In this document: piece by piece, positions 50,640 to 62,478 of the stretch
Layout of the letters: every line of letters begins with the position of its first letter
Position numbering within the stretch: the stretch's first letter is position 1
NCBI GenBank assembly: GCA_014871385.1
Contig: CM026429.1
Span: 6,120,283 to 6,184,282, forward strand
DNA from: Ceratodon purpureus
Taxonomy: Eukaryota > Streptophyta > Bryopsida > Pseudoditrichales > Ditrichaceae
DNA length: 64,000 nucleotides
Direction: 5' to 3'
Notes under the pieces: generated by a model
What the model was told of the DNA's origin: nothing
Database searches by the model: none
The model's input: only the letters and a program-made list of their open reading frames with translations
Made by a program: the position numbers and the translations under genes

Positions 50640-51140
50640 AACAGATAGAGAACAGATAGGGAACAGGTAGAGAACAATTGGGGAACATGTGAGGAACACA
50701 TGGGGAACAGATGGGGAACAGATGGGGAACAAGAGGGGAACAACTGATAGAGAACACAAGGAACAAGAGGGGAACAAGAGGGGAACACGAGAGGAACAAG
50801 AGGGGAACACGAGAGGAACAAGAGGGGAACAGGATGGGAACAAGAGAGGAACAAGATGGAAAGAAGAGAGGAACAAGATGGGAACAATAAGGGAACAGGA
50901 GGGGAACAAGAAGGGAACAAGAGAGGAACAAGAGAGGAACAAGAGGGGAACAGGATGGGAACAAGAGAGGAACAAGATGGGAACAATAGGGAACAGGAGG
51001 GGAACAAGAAGGGAACAAGAGAGGAACAAGAGGGGAACAGGATGGGAACAAGATGGGAACAATAAAGGAACACGGGGGAACAAGAAGGGAACAAGAGGGG
51101 AACAAGAGGGGAACAAGAGGGGAACAAATGGGAAAGCAGA
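50640..51140. repeat. 11-bp minisatellite (GGAACAAGAGG)n
   Basis: About 45 tandem 11-bp units with variants GGAACAAGAGG, GGAACAAGATG, GGAACAGATGG, GGAACACGAGA and GGAACAGGATG. Variants recur in higher-order blocks: about 50820-50985 and 50940-51060 repeat the same order of variants. Strong purine bias on the plus strand. Because the unit has no stop codon in any frame on the minus strand, three long overlapping minus-strand frames result (PSCSPLVPLLF-type repeats); these are not genes. It ends about 200 bases before the RPN1 start codon. Confidence 0.93.
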
Positions 51141-51349
51141 GTACGAGGATGCGAAGACGACGCCATCGACGCAGGGCAGCCTGAGCAATCGCACACTCCG
51201 AACCCACCACCACAATCCTCCGCAAACGCCCGCAGGGGCTGCGATTACACTCCCCACGCCACGCCCATCGCCACCCCTGCCTCCACACCTCTCCATCGAC
51301 CCCCGCCTCGCCCCATTTGGCACACGGGCGAGCATTTCCGCCCCCCGCC

Positions 51350-54300
51350 ATGGCGCCCGACCCCAAGGAGAACGGAGGAGCGCTCGGGGAGCACATGGAC
51401 CTCGACGCAGGCGCGCTGCCGCCCTCCGGAAACAAGGACGCCGTGAAGCCGTCCAGCAAGAAGAAAAAAGACGAGAAGAAGAACAAGGACGATGACTTGG
51501 TGAGTCTCCCCTCAGCTCGAATTTTCGGTAGTTTTTGTGTTGGGGAGTGGCTCTGGGGTGTGTTGTGAGTGTTCGATTGCGTGTTCGATTGCGTGTTCGA
51601 TTGAGTTTCGGCACTGGGAGATTGGTGGAGTTTGGAGAGGGTGAGCTGCGGGTTGCAGGTGTGGTCGGAGAGGAGAATTGCGGTGAAACCCTAGTTTTGG
51701 TGGTTTTTGGGTGCGTTGATCGGGGGATTGGGAGGAGGTTGGGATTGGTGTCGGTATGAGGTTTTGGATTGGAGTGCGATCGTGATTAGGTTTTTGGGGT
51801 TTTTGATGGGGTGAGTGGTGAGGTTGGAGAGAAGACGAATTGGGGTGAAACCCTAGTTTGGGGGTCGTTTGATGATGTGGGAGGTCAGTGGTGGTTGTAA
51901 TTTGCTGTAGCTGTGGTTTTTCGATTGGGTTCTGGTGGTAGTAGCTCGTTGGAGTTCAATTGGAGGGAGCTCTGGTGAGAGACGAGGTCGGAGTGAAGAA
52001 TTGGGGATGGAACCCTAGTTTGTCAGTTTTGATTGTGTTGATCGCGCGATGGATAGTATCGTACGAGGTTTGTAGATGGAGATGTTGGATTGGAGCCCGA
52101 TGATGCCAGCTCAACGGAGTTTCAACAGGGTGCAGATGAGTCGTGAAGACAGAATTGAGCCAAAACCCTAGTCTGTGTATTTGACTGTGTTGATTGCGCA
52201 ATGGATAGCAGCCTAGGAGCCTTGAAGATTGAGATAAGCTGCACATACAGTAGGTCTTTGGTGCGGTTTTAGTGCGATACTCTGTAGTTATGGAGCTGAC
52301 TGGTTGGGGATCATGGGATAGTGTCTTTTGTTGTTAGGTTGGTTTATTGTAATTTGTTGGCTCGTTGAGTTAGAATGGGTGGCTCTGGTCGAAGCCAATG
52401 AAGTGAACCGAAAGCCTAGATTTTTAATTTGATGATGCTGGAAGTCAGTGGTGATCGCAGAATTGATCGCACAATTTATAGATTTAGATTATCAGGTTTT
52501 TGGTGTCTCTTTAGTATTCAAGCTTTCATCGGGAGGATTCTGGTTTTGGGATGAGATGTTTGCGAATTTGACGCTGTTGCCAGTCATGGAGCTGATTGGT
52601 TGGGTAATCATGTTGTGGAGGTTCAATAGTTTGCGATTGTCGGTTGATTCAAGAGGAGCCCTTGAGTTGGGCTGTTGTTTAAATTGTTGATTCGGAGTGA
52701 GGCCTATGGAGTTGAAGGAAATGTTCTTGGTTACGAAAGCCATTTGACGGATTAGATTGTCATGGTTCTAAGTTATGTTCTATTTGAATGACCTGCAGTC
52801 GGAGGAAGATCTTGCTCTTAAGCAGCAGTTGGAACTATATGTCGAAAGAGCTCAGGATTCAGATGAGGGAATTCAACGAGTTGCTTTGGAAGCTATGAGG
52901 TACACTTTGCAGAGCATAGTATGTGATCAAGTTTTAATTGCAATCTCCACAAGAGTGGCTTGATTCGGACTGACAGCTAAGAATGATACGTTCGATTGTG
53001 AATGCTGCTGGTTTTGTGCCTGGATATGATATTGCACGTAGATGGGAGTGGAGTCGTATGAAGCAGATAGTGTCTCATTTTGTGGAATGCTTGTTGCAGG
53101 CAAGAAATCAGGACAGCTACCAGCTCCATGACTTCAGTTCCTAAGCCTCTTAAATTTCTTAGACCGCACTACAAAACCTTGAAAACACATTACGAAAAAA
53201 TGCCCGAATCTGAACTCAAGGTAATACATCATATCTTGATTCTCTAAGTGGTGTTCTCTTGGGTTTCTTTCATTCACATCGTATGAAAGATGTTTTCTGT
53301 ATCCTATGACATTTCTGCGACATTTTGAGGACGCTGAGTGTTTTATTTCGACTTTTATTTTGCAGAGATTCATGGCGGATATTATATCAGTGCTTGCACT
53401 CACTATGTCGGAAGAGGGTGACAGAGTAAGTCGTTTCCATCATTCTAGTTGTATCTAGTCGCAATGTCTTTGGGTTTGCAATGTAATCTGTGTGAGTGAG
53501 TTGATGTAAACCTCGGCGTTATACCTTGTGCAGGAAAGTTTGCGCTTCAGATTGCAGGGTACAGTCGGAGATATTGGTTCTTGGGGTCACGAATATGTCA
53601 GGTGTGTATAAGTTATTTCTTTTACTAAAGGAAGAATAGGCGTGTATGGTGATATCACACTAGAAACCTAAGCCATTACCTTTGGAATATGCTAGTCCGG
53701 TCGCCAGTTTTTTTGGTGGAAATCATGACGGGACTTAATGGGTAACTTGCACTTTGATATTCTGCAGGAACTTGGCTGGAGAGATTGGCAACGAGTTTCA
53801 ACAACGGCAGGTATTTATTTTATACTCAAGGCATTCATTTTCTTGTTGTCTATTGCTTAGTTTTGACGTGTTTAGTTTCCCTTCAAGTTTTATTAAAATG
53901 AATTCTAGTCGGACTTAATGGACCCTTTTGTATTATTATATTGATAGTTAATTATATAAATATGTTGCCCTTTTTGTTGATATCCTTGCAGGCTGCTGAG
54001 GAACCTGTCGATGACTTGATGGATCTGATTAAGCAGATTGTTCCATTTCATGTGAAGGTAATTATGGAATCACATGTTACTGTTTTTTACACCAGTTTGG
54101 TACGTCAGCTCGTAATAGTTGTTGCTTTGTCTCAGCAACAGAAGACTTCACTGTGGTGCCTTAATTAGATAAAGCGTGCATATCTGACAAGGTCTTGGTG
54201 CTATCTCTGCGCAGCATAATGCAGAACCCGAGGCTGTGGATCTTCTAATGGAGGTTCGTTGCTTGAATCTTGACAATTTGGTTCAAATATGAAATATGGC

Positions 54301-57300
54301 AGAATATCACGGGGAATGTTGGTACAGGATTATTAATATTATATCTTAGTTCATCGTTCTCGTTTGCGCTTTCCTTGTCTTTTACTTTGTATTTTGTTTG
54401 TTTTTGTTGTTGCTAGCACAGGATGCTCACAATTTCTGTCTACTATGACTGAGGATTTTTCCATGGTTACGAACTCTTTCTACAGGTAGATAAGCTTGAA
54501 ATGCTTATCGACCACATTGACAAAGCCAACCACAAGCGTACCTGTTCCTATCTTACCAGTTTTGCTAGGTATGAGCTCCTTCAGCATACTCTTTTTTTTG
54601 CTCGTAAGTTCCGTACTTTAAATGCATCTTTTGGGTGCCTATTTGGAATATCTTTCAGAAGGGTGCAATCGAGTGATTGTGAATGGACATGCAGTTATGT
54701 CCCAGAACCAGATGATATGGCGGTTCTGAGAATTGCGTATCAGTTGTACTGCAAGTTCAACAAATTTCCAGAGGCCTTGCGAGTTGCTCTGCGAATGGGA
54801 AATGCACAAGTATGTCATCAAAACTTGAAATAGTGGTTTTGGTCTTTCTGAAACATTTTTGTTAGCTAGTATGCAGTCAAAGTTCGAGTTACATATTCAA
54901 TCACGAACCCTCATGGTTCGTTGTCGTTGAGCACTCAAATGATTGCAAGAGTTGGGCAAGTGCTAATGGTTATGTTGATTGTGCAGTATGTAAAAACAAC
55001 ATTTGCGGCTTGCAAAGATCCACTAGAAAAGCAGCAGCTTTGCTACATTCTAGGCAGACAGGTGAGCGTCTCGTTATTTTCTTACTTCAAATGTTTCTGA
55101 TTAGTCACTGTTGGTCGTGTAGGATAATAGGTCTTGATTTTAGATATTCGATGTTTTCACAGGTATCATTTTTGTAAAAGTAGTTATTCAAGCGTGTTTG
55201 TCTTCATTAGGGATATCATGTTTAGGCACTGTTGAGCATTTCAACGCCTTGCTTTGTGATTTGTTTTAAATATCTGCAACTCTTATCTCTCTTACGAAAT
55301 GGTGGTTTGATGCAGGGTATCTCTATTGAGCTTGATGAGGAAATGACCGATAATGAGGAGCAACGGGAATTGCTTCAAGAACTAATAAGTAATAGCAAGT
55401 TGAGCGAGGGCTATCTCACTCTAGCTCGTGATCTTGATGTGATGGAGCCTAAAACCCCTGATGATTTGTACAAGGTGAAGATAGTCTTTGACATACAATT
55501 TTGTCAGAGTTTACCGGAGTATTGAGATTGAGCACCTTATATTTGGGCAACCAACTAGGTAGAAAAGTTTCCTCATGTGTGGTCTTAGTTATGTCGGCGA
55601 AGATTTTGTGATGGTCGCGCGGGGGAGTTAAAGGTGTTGCTAATGAAGTTTATTTCACTAAGCAGTGAGAACCTAGCCACACACACTTCTTTTGATCTAG
55701 TAAGGTGTGAATGTCCTGGCTTGTACCAACACTGTGTTTCTGTGTGTCTCAGGCTCATCTGGTGGATGGCCGTGCAAGTGCAGGAGCCAGCGTAGATTCA
55801 GCTCGTCAAAATTTGGCTGCCACTTTTGTAAATGGATTTGTAAATGCTGGCTTTGGAGTGGTATGTTCTTGAATGGAACTTATTTTAATGAGCTGGTGCT
55901 GGGCCTGTTTGATGTTTAGCTGCCTGTAATCTAACGCTACAGTAGTTTTACTGTCTTGTTCATGCCACTTATATTTCTTCATGTACTTAACAGTTTTCTC
56001 TGCTTAGCTTGTTTAATATTTCTTTCTTGTCTTTCAGGACAAGTTAATGACCGCTCCAGTTACTGAAGGTAGCTCTGGGGGCTGGCTTTTCAAGAATAAG
56101 GAGCATGGAAAGGCCAGTGCAGCAGCAAGTTTGGTAATGATTAAGTTCATACTCTATTTATTTGAAGATTGACATGATCAAATTTATCCTTCATTTGTGG
56201 AGAGTTATTGCTAATCCTTTGACTTTTACCTGTGCTTGTTTTATCAGGGGCTTATTATGCTGTGGGATGTTGATGGAGGTCTTCCGCTTGTTGACAAGTA
56301 CCTGTACAGCAATGACAACCATGTGGTAGCTGGGGCCCTTCTTGCTGTGGGAATCATTAATTGTGGTGTTCGCAATGAGTGTGACCCGGTAGACTCCTCA
56401 CACTCCAATTCTTTTGCAAGTTGTTGTATATTCTGATAGACTTGCCTTGTGGTAGGTAAATTGCAAAATCGACTTGAAACATTGAACTCTTGCAATCTTT
56501 ATTTCGTTGGTCCTAGTGATTATGCGGATTGATTTATGTGAAGCGGATGTTAGGGTGTGTCTAGTCATCTTTCTGACTAGAAATGTGGACATGTACTCAC
56601 CTCTCTGAACGGGGTACTCGCTGGTGGCAGGCTTATGCTCTTCTCTACGATTCTGTCAACAAGGAAGATGTAACAATCCGCATTGGAGCTATCTTGGGTC
56701 TTGGATTAGCATATGCTGGCTCACAGAAAGAGGAGGTCAGAAACTATTTTTCAGCTATCTTTTTGTTCTTCCGGGTTTTGTGACATCAAAGAATTACAGT
56801 ATTCTTCTACAAATGTGCTCATCTTTTAGCTCTTGGTTGGGGCTTTAATTCTTGGAGGATGAACGGTGAGTACATGGTAGCAGGTGAAAACCTGGTTGTG
56901 GTTTTTCGAGCCAGTATGAAAATTGTGTTTATATTTTGTGATGGTTGCTGTTTATATGCAGGTGTTGGATCTACTTACACCAATAGTGCAGGATTCGAAG
57001 GTTGGAGTTGATTTAGCAGGGTTTGCTGCTGTAGCTCTGGGTCTTATCTATGTAGGTTCTTGCAACGAAGTTGTTGCACAATCTATTGTACTTGCTTTGA
57101 TGGAACGTAGCGAAGCTGAGCTTGGAGAACCACTCGCCCGCTTTTTGTGTCTTGGGCTGGGTCTTCTCTACCTCGGAAAGCAGGTATCCGTCTGATTCTT
57201 GTTATTCCTGATGTTCCGCTTTCTTCTAGTAGGCTTTCTGGAAACCTTTAGTTGTTGCATTCTTAACTAGTTTCGAGTCCTTAAATCAACAAGTGATTTA

Positions 57301-57728
57301 AGAAGTCTGATTTTGTGTAATATTGGGATTATGATGGTAACAGACGTCTCTATTGTTGATATATAGTAAAAGGATTAAGTGTTGAGCCTGAGGTTGATAA
57401 GTTACTTGAATTGGAATCTGCTTTTGGTCTGCAGGAGGCTGCGGATGCAACCATGGAGGTGGCGAAGACATTGAATGAGAAAATTTCCAAGTATTGTCTT
57501 GTCACGATAGAAACTTGTGCGTATGCAGGCACAGGCAACGTCCTTAAGGTCTTCTTTCCTTTTCCTCTTTTATGACCAGTGTAAAGCATCGACAGTGTGC
57601 CTGCTCAATAATTGATGCTACAATGACATCGATGATTTTCTTTGTTGGAAGAGATGGCTGCTTTGCAATTAGTAGTACATTTCTTGTTAGAAAACTTATT
57701 TTAGAGTATCTGTTATTTGTTCTGATCT

Positions 57729-57778
<50 letters not shown>

Positions 57779-59830
57779 CAATGCAGGTACAAGCCCTGCT
57801 TAGCATGTGTGGTGATCATTTGGAGAAGGGTGATAACCACCAGGCTCCTGCTGTTTTGGGCATTGCTTTGGTAGCAATGGCTGAAGAGCTGGGCTGTGAC
57901 ATGGCCATTCGATCTTTAGAACATCTGCTTCAATATGGTGAGCAGAACATCCGGCGAGCAGTGCCGCTTGCTCTTGGGATCCTATCCATCTCAAACCCGA
58001 AGGTAAATCAGAGGTTATTCTTGCGGCATTAGTTTTAAAATATAGCCCCGTTTTTTCACAAGTACTTTCGAGCTAGCTCTCCTTTCCAATGTTCTTTCTA
58101 GTTCACTCAAGACTCATCTTGTCATCGAATGTTGCATTTGTTTGTTTTTCTACATTAATTGCTCACAACATTAAACTGCTGTCTTTGTCCAAGGCTTGTT
58201 TACATGTTAATTTTTCATTTCTGGTTACAGATAAGTGTCATGGATACATTGAGCCGACTCACTCACGACAGCGACTCTGAAGTAGCCATGGTATTATTTT
58301 TCTCCTTCGTGGTTCCTTCGTCATGTCATTCATTAATGTTGTACTCAAGCTTTTAGTAGTTCTTGTAAGTGCATATTGCCTGCTTATGGAAATGGATTGT
58401 AGCACACGCAATCTGTATGTACTGACTCAGATTTGTTTTTGTTACAGTCGGCTACAATTTCTTTGGGACTTATAGGAGCAGGGACCAATAATGCTCGTAT
58501 TGCTGGCATGCTTCGCAATTTGTCTAGCTACTATTACAAGGACGCAAGCCTTCTCTTTTGTGTATGATGCTATCCTTCATCAATAGAATACTTCTCAGTT
58601 TCTTCGTTGCTTTCGATAATTTTGGTCTATAGCTTCTTCCTTTTCTGATAACGTGTTGACGACATGCAGGTCAGGATTGCACAGGGGCTTGTTCACATGG
58701 GAAAAGGGCTGATGACTCTCAACCCTTACCATTCAGATCGATTTCTGCTATCAAAGTAAGCCACCAAGCATCCCAGGCATAACCTTGTCTTAGCTGCCCA
58801 TCTTGCAAATGTGTATTAGAAATTTTTCTGGGGCGAATTTTACTTCATTCCTCTTATATGATTGTGTAAATGTTTACAGACTTGGGCTAATTAAATGTGG
58901 ATTTGATGCTTTGATCTTTTGGTTTAGTATCTGTGGGTATGGCAACCCAATTCTGACGGAGTAAATTTCTCTGGTCTGCAGTGTGGCATTGGCAGGATTG
59001 ATTACATTTTTGCATGCAAGCTTTGATATGAAATCTTTCATTCTTGGCAAATACCACTATGTTATGTATTTCCTTGTCCTTGCGATGCAGGTAACTTTTC
59101 AACTGTCTACCAAATGCTGACTTGCCTACAATTTAATTCCAAGGCTCGCTTGTTAGAAAAATTATTCTCCATGCTTTTTACAATGAGATTGTTCTACCTC
59201 TTTCTGTCTTTGTATGTATCCTTTACCTGAAGGTGCGTTTTTTTAATAATATGTTTTGTTATGGATGACAGCCTCGGATGTTGATAACTCTTGATGAGAA
59301 TTTGAAACCTCTTCCTGTTCCCGTACGAGTGGGTCAAGCTGTGGATGTAGTTGGCCAAGCTGGTCGTCCTAAGACCATTACTGGGTTTCAAACACACACT
59401 ACTCCAGTCATTTTGGCCACGGGTGACCGTGCAGAGCTAGCTACCGAAAAGTAAGAATCTTAGTCAACCTGACGCATTGTTATTGCATTTCATGTTGAAG
59501 TAAGTTTGAACCTGCATCTGTAAAGTAGCACATGGAACTCCATTTACTGTGGTTACGGTGCCCATAGCGGGCTAGGCAAATATTGTTGCGAGCTATTTAC
59601 ATCACCGAATTCGGTATTTTTTGTTCACATCTGGTAATCTTAATCAGTAAGTAACGCAGTTGTGTACTGGATATAGTAAGTTGAGATCACTTAAAATGAA
59701 TTTGCGAAATTTCTCTGACCTGAACTCGTGGTGGATGTTTTGCAGGTACATTCCTTTGTCAACGGTGCTAGAAGGTTTTGTGATTTTGAAGCTGAATCCC
59801 GATTACCAGCATGACCATTTGAGTAGCTGA
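51350..59830 (+). CDS. RPN1: 26S proteasome regulatory subunit RPN1 (PSMD2), 25 exons, complete
   Basis: Exons: 51350-51499, 52799-52899, 53100-53220, 53366-53425, 53534-53601, 53768-53810, 53992-54057, 54215-54253, 54486-54568, 54695-54809, 54987-55061, 55316-55474, 55753-55860, 56038-56133, 56248-56388, 56631-56735, 56962-57183, 57435-57548, 57787-58002, 58231-58290, 58448-58561, 58670-58755, 58982-59090, 59272-59450, 59746-59830. All are GT-AG, phases agree, 904 residues (Arabidopsis RPN1 about 890). RPN1 is the base scaffold of the 19S particle that binds ubiquitin receptors, shuttle factors and UBP6. Seen: a Lys/Asp-rich N-terminus ([13 protein letters not shown]), the conserved [13 protein letters not shown] block, and proteasome/cyclosome repeats from about residue 415 ([74 protein letters not shown]). 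The C-terminus has [20 protein letters not shown] and [13 protein letters not shown]. The start is the first ATG of exon 1, giving the standard MAPD-type start. At the exon 9/10 join a Ser replaces the usual Arg ([10 protein letters not shown]). Introns are 70-450 bases except intron 1 (1.3 kb). Broadly expressed housekeeping gene by function. Confidence 0.97.
51680..52420 (+). promoter_or_regulatory. Telo-box motifs in a degenerate repeat, RPN1 intron 1
   Basis: AAACCCTA occurs at 51686-51693, 51848-51855 and 52163-52170, with one-mismatch forms at 52010-52017 (GAACCCTA) and about 52410 (AAAGCCTA). Each is embedded in a similar context (GAATTG-GGTG-AAACCCTAGTTT, then TTGATTGTGTTGATCG, then GATGG), so intron 1 carries four or five diverged units of about 155-240 bases. 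In plants the telo-box is a known element of promoters and first introns of translation and growth genes; activity here is inferred. Confidence 0.55.
57731..57778. repeat. Long T-run in RPN1 intron 18
   Basis: About 48 consecutive T's end just before the AATGCAG acceptor of exon 19. It may act as an extreme polypyrimidine tract. Homopolymer length is likely to be unreliable in assemblies. Confidence 0.85.
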
Positions 59831-60571
59831 TTTTGTAGAAATGTCTCCTTTTAGTCTCATATTTTCAACCAAGTTCGCAACTCAGAGGTCCTCGATATTT
59901 TTTCTCTCCATTGGTGGAGACTTGTTCTTACCAGGTTGAGTGTATATGAAGTGTATTTCTGCTATGACTCTGTTGCGGCTTCTTTATGGTGCTGGTCCTT
60001 ACTAATGTTCAATTATTTTTTTGAACATGAAGTGCTGTTGTTCCAGGTTTCAAGTTTTGGCTTTATTCATATGACTAGGCTGTAACTGTTCTGGTTCTTG
60101 GTAGTTGCTGGAAATGGGTGCAATAATTTGCTATTGGTGCACCTTGTAATCAACCTGTATATTTGGATAAAACTAGTGTCTATTTTGTTTAACCAACTCC
60201 GATCTCAACAAAAGCGTCTACAAACTAGTGACTACTAAATAAATGTCCTTGAGCTCGAAAATGACATGAACTCTGTGTGGCACATGTGAAACCTAAAATG
60301 ATCAACCCTGCTAGACTGTATTCTCTTTGTGACTGCCGTCGAGTGCTCCTAAATGACGTTGGTTGCGACCTTGCAACTCTCCGTGTAACCGTCTTCCAAA
60401 ATTTCTCTGCAAGGCTCATCTGTTAGGGCTTCTCCTCAACACAACTAACATCTTGGTTTCTGTCTTCCAGAGTTTGCATAAATCTGTGTCTTGACACTCC
60501 TTCACCTCCGTGTAGCTCCTTAATTTCCCGAGTGACTTATCATACCAGCAGCAGTGTGCTTTCTGTGAAGC
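59831..60571. other. RPN1 3' region and QCR9 promoter
   Basis: Between the RPN1 stop and the QCR9 start codon, on the same strand. Two 63-64 codon minus-strand frames (60225-60607) have no recognisable motif; one overlaps QCR9 exon 1 antisense. Confidence 0.5.
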
Positions 60572-61006
60572 ATGGGGCGTTTCCAGACTGACTCTGTCGC
60601 AGAGCAAATCTATCGAGCTTTCACTCGGAAAAACTCTGTTTATGTCTCGGTCATTATGGTTGGTGCCGTCGTCATGGAAAAGGTTAGCATGAAATCATCC
60701 AAAATTGCAATAGTTTGACCCTTTCTTAGCTCTTTTGGAGATCGTCAGGACGTTGCTATGACATGACTTTGATTTCGGTTTCGTGAACGCAGATGGTGGT
60801 GGATTTTGTAGATGGATGTTGGCAGTCGAGCAATCAAGGAGTAAGCCGCTCATTCACTGATCTCCATTCTGTTTCGCATCTGCTTCTGCAAGTAACCTAA
60901 TGACTCTTTTAAATAACTTTTCCTTTCTCTGAGCAATGTAAGTGATGTGCAGAAATTCTATGAAGACATTCCCGTTTTAGGACAACTAGCCGAAGGAGAA
61001 GAATGA
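60572..61006 (+). CDS. QCR9: Cytochrome b-c1 complex subunit 9 (QCR9/UQCR10), 3 exons
   Basis: Exons 60572-60682, 60793-60840 and 60953-61006 join in phase 0 at GT-AG introns to give 70 residues, the normal size for plant QCR9 (about 72). The protein reads through AEQIYRAFTRKNSVYVSVIM, a single inner-membrane helix (VYVSVIMVGAVVMEKMVVDF), and the conserved C-terminal KFYEDIPVLGQLAEGEE. QCR9 is a small structural subunit of mitochondrial complex III near cytochrome c1 and the Rieske protein. Each exon is too short for a standard ORF scan, so the gene is easily missed. Oddity: the second exon (GCWQSSNQG) is more divergent than the rest from the usual WEHNN-type segment. The start is the first ATG, which gives the expected short matrix-side N-terminus. 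Confidence 0.9.
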
Positions 61007-61986
61007 AGAAGAAGAAGAAAACACTCAATCCAATCTGCACATGTCGGAAGTTGGAACTCAAATCCAATGTTCTGATAAAAGCTATGTCCTGTGTGAGGAT
61101 GCCAAGATCACAGACTAGAAGAATAGCCTGCCTAACCATGGTCTTCTTCACCACAAGCCTGTGCGTTTGTGGGTGGATCATGAACCAATGTAAACAACAA
61201 AACAAGAGAATAAAAAGCAGCGAATTAACTTGACATAATCTCTTCATCAAATCACGGTATCAACACAAAATCACTACCACTGCACATGCTACACGCTCAC
61301 GTAACATCATCGCAACCATGACAAAACCTCACAAAAAATCACGTGAGCATGTAGCATCAGAAACACGGCAGTTTAGTCACCGTATGTCGAATGCTCACAA
61401 ACATGCTTCAACACCATGAAAGAACTCACTCAGGGCTAAAATACGCACACAAACCGAATTCCAATCCCTTCCTCCAAACCAAAACCATCACTCCCAACAC
61501 AGACAGAAACTATCCGAACAATCTCCCGAAGAAGCTCCCTCATGTGCACCGGGAAAGCAAACCCTAAAAGACGGCCAAACCTGGAGCAACCTCAAGAAAA
61601 GGATGAAAAGCTAGCCCCCATCTGAACATATGCCATGTGATCATGTGCATTATCCACATATATGCAACCAATTCATGTTTCTCTGGATCACAGTGAGTAT
61701 TTGCAATGAAGCCAACATCAGTAGAGCAGCAGAAATCACACATAGATGAGATGTCCGATGTGAGATAAGATGCTCATCTCTCAGTTCTCGGATTCATGTG
61801 TTGTTCTTCTTCGGATGGGATAACTTGAGGTGGTGGAATTCACTCTGGGCTGTTGTTTGCATGAATTTTCAATGGTGGCGTTTGCAGATGTGTGCTTGAG
61901 TTTGGGGATGTGCCCAGTTTGTGGAGAGTGTGGGTTTTGGTTTGCATGGTGAGGAGGATTTGAAATTTGGAGGATTAGGTTTGGAG
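61007..61986. other. Intergenic region with the promoter of the Ycf20-like gene
   Basis: A/C-rich sequence with a TTGACATAATC region near 61230 and CACATGTA-type palindromes near 61620-61670. Minus-strand frames at 60909-61250 and 61781-62014 are not recognisable. No further gene found. Confidence 0.45.
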
Positions 61987-62478
61987 ATGGCGGGGTTGAT
62001 GGTTGCTGGGACACCGTTTTCTGGTGTTAGCTATGGGGGATTGAAGAGCCAGGGATTAGGTTGCATGAGCTTGCGAGATGTGGGAGTTGGGAGAGTTTCA
62101 AGGCGAGGGAGGGGAGTTGTGGGGTTGAGAGTGAGTGCGACGCTGGAGAGTGATGTGGGGAGCAGGAGGCTGGTGGATGTGGTGCGTCGGCTGCCTCGGA
62201 TTGCGAGGACTTATTTCAAGGACCCAATGCGGCGGGCGCTGTTCGGGGGGATTGCAATTCTGGGTGGGTTTTATGTAGCGCAGACGATCTCCTTGTCTTT
62301 CGGTGCGTTGGGTGTGAACGATGTCATTGCAGCCGCCATGTGTGTGTTGTTCACGGAGTATATTACGCGCTTCACCCGCACCCGGAAGAAGATTTCGTTC
62401 TCTGTGGCGCTGGTTAACAACTTCAAGATGGGCTTCACTTATGGCCTCTTCATCGACGCTTTCAAGCTGGCCAGCTGA
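61987..62478 (+). CDS. Plastid Ycf20-like membrane protein (NPQ7 family), single exon
   Basis: A 163-residue frame from ATG 61987; a GTG further upstream is in frame but not a plant start. Residues 1 to about 50 are rich in Gly, Ser, Arg and Val with almost no acidic residues (SRRGRGVVGLRVSA), fitting a chloroplast transit peptide. The remainder is the Ycf20 domain: RTYFKDPMRRALFGG, two or three hydrophobic segments (IAILGGFYVAQTISLSFGAL; VIAAAMCVLFTEYITRF) and the conserved end NNFKMGFTYGLFIDAFKLAS. Ycf20 proteins are encoded by plastids in some algae and by the nucleus in land plants; Arabidopsis NPQ7 affects non-photochemical quenching, and the molecular function is not known. The GC-rich frame contrasts with its surroundings. 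The minus-strand frame at 62098-62496 is a shadow. Confidence 0.92.
   Translation: MAGLMVAGTPFSGVSYGGLKSQGLGCMSLRDVGVGRVSRRGRGVVGLRVSATLESDVGSRRLVDVVRRLPRIARTYFKDPMRRALFGGIAILGGFYVAQTISLSFGALGVNDVIAAAMCVLFTEYITRFTRTRKKISFSVALVNNFKMGFTYGLFIDAFKLAS

Noticed and set aside
50689-51495. Plus-strand 268-codon Glu/Gly/Asn-rich frame
   Set aside because: The repeat part is the same minisatellite, and the frame overlaps RPN1 exon 1 in the wrong frame.
50472-51614. Long minus-strand frames (380, 314 and 201 codons) of LFPSCSPLVP-type repeats
   Set aside because: They arise from the 11-bp minisatellite, which has no stop codon in any minus-strand frame; three overlapping frames of the same repeat is the sign of an artefact.
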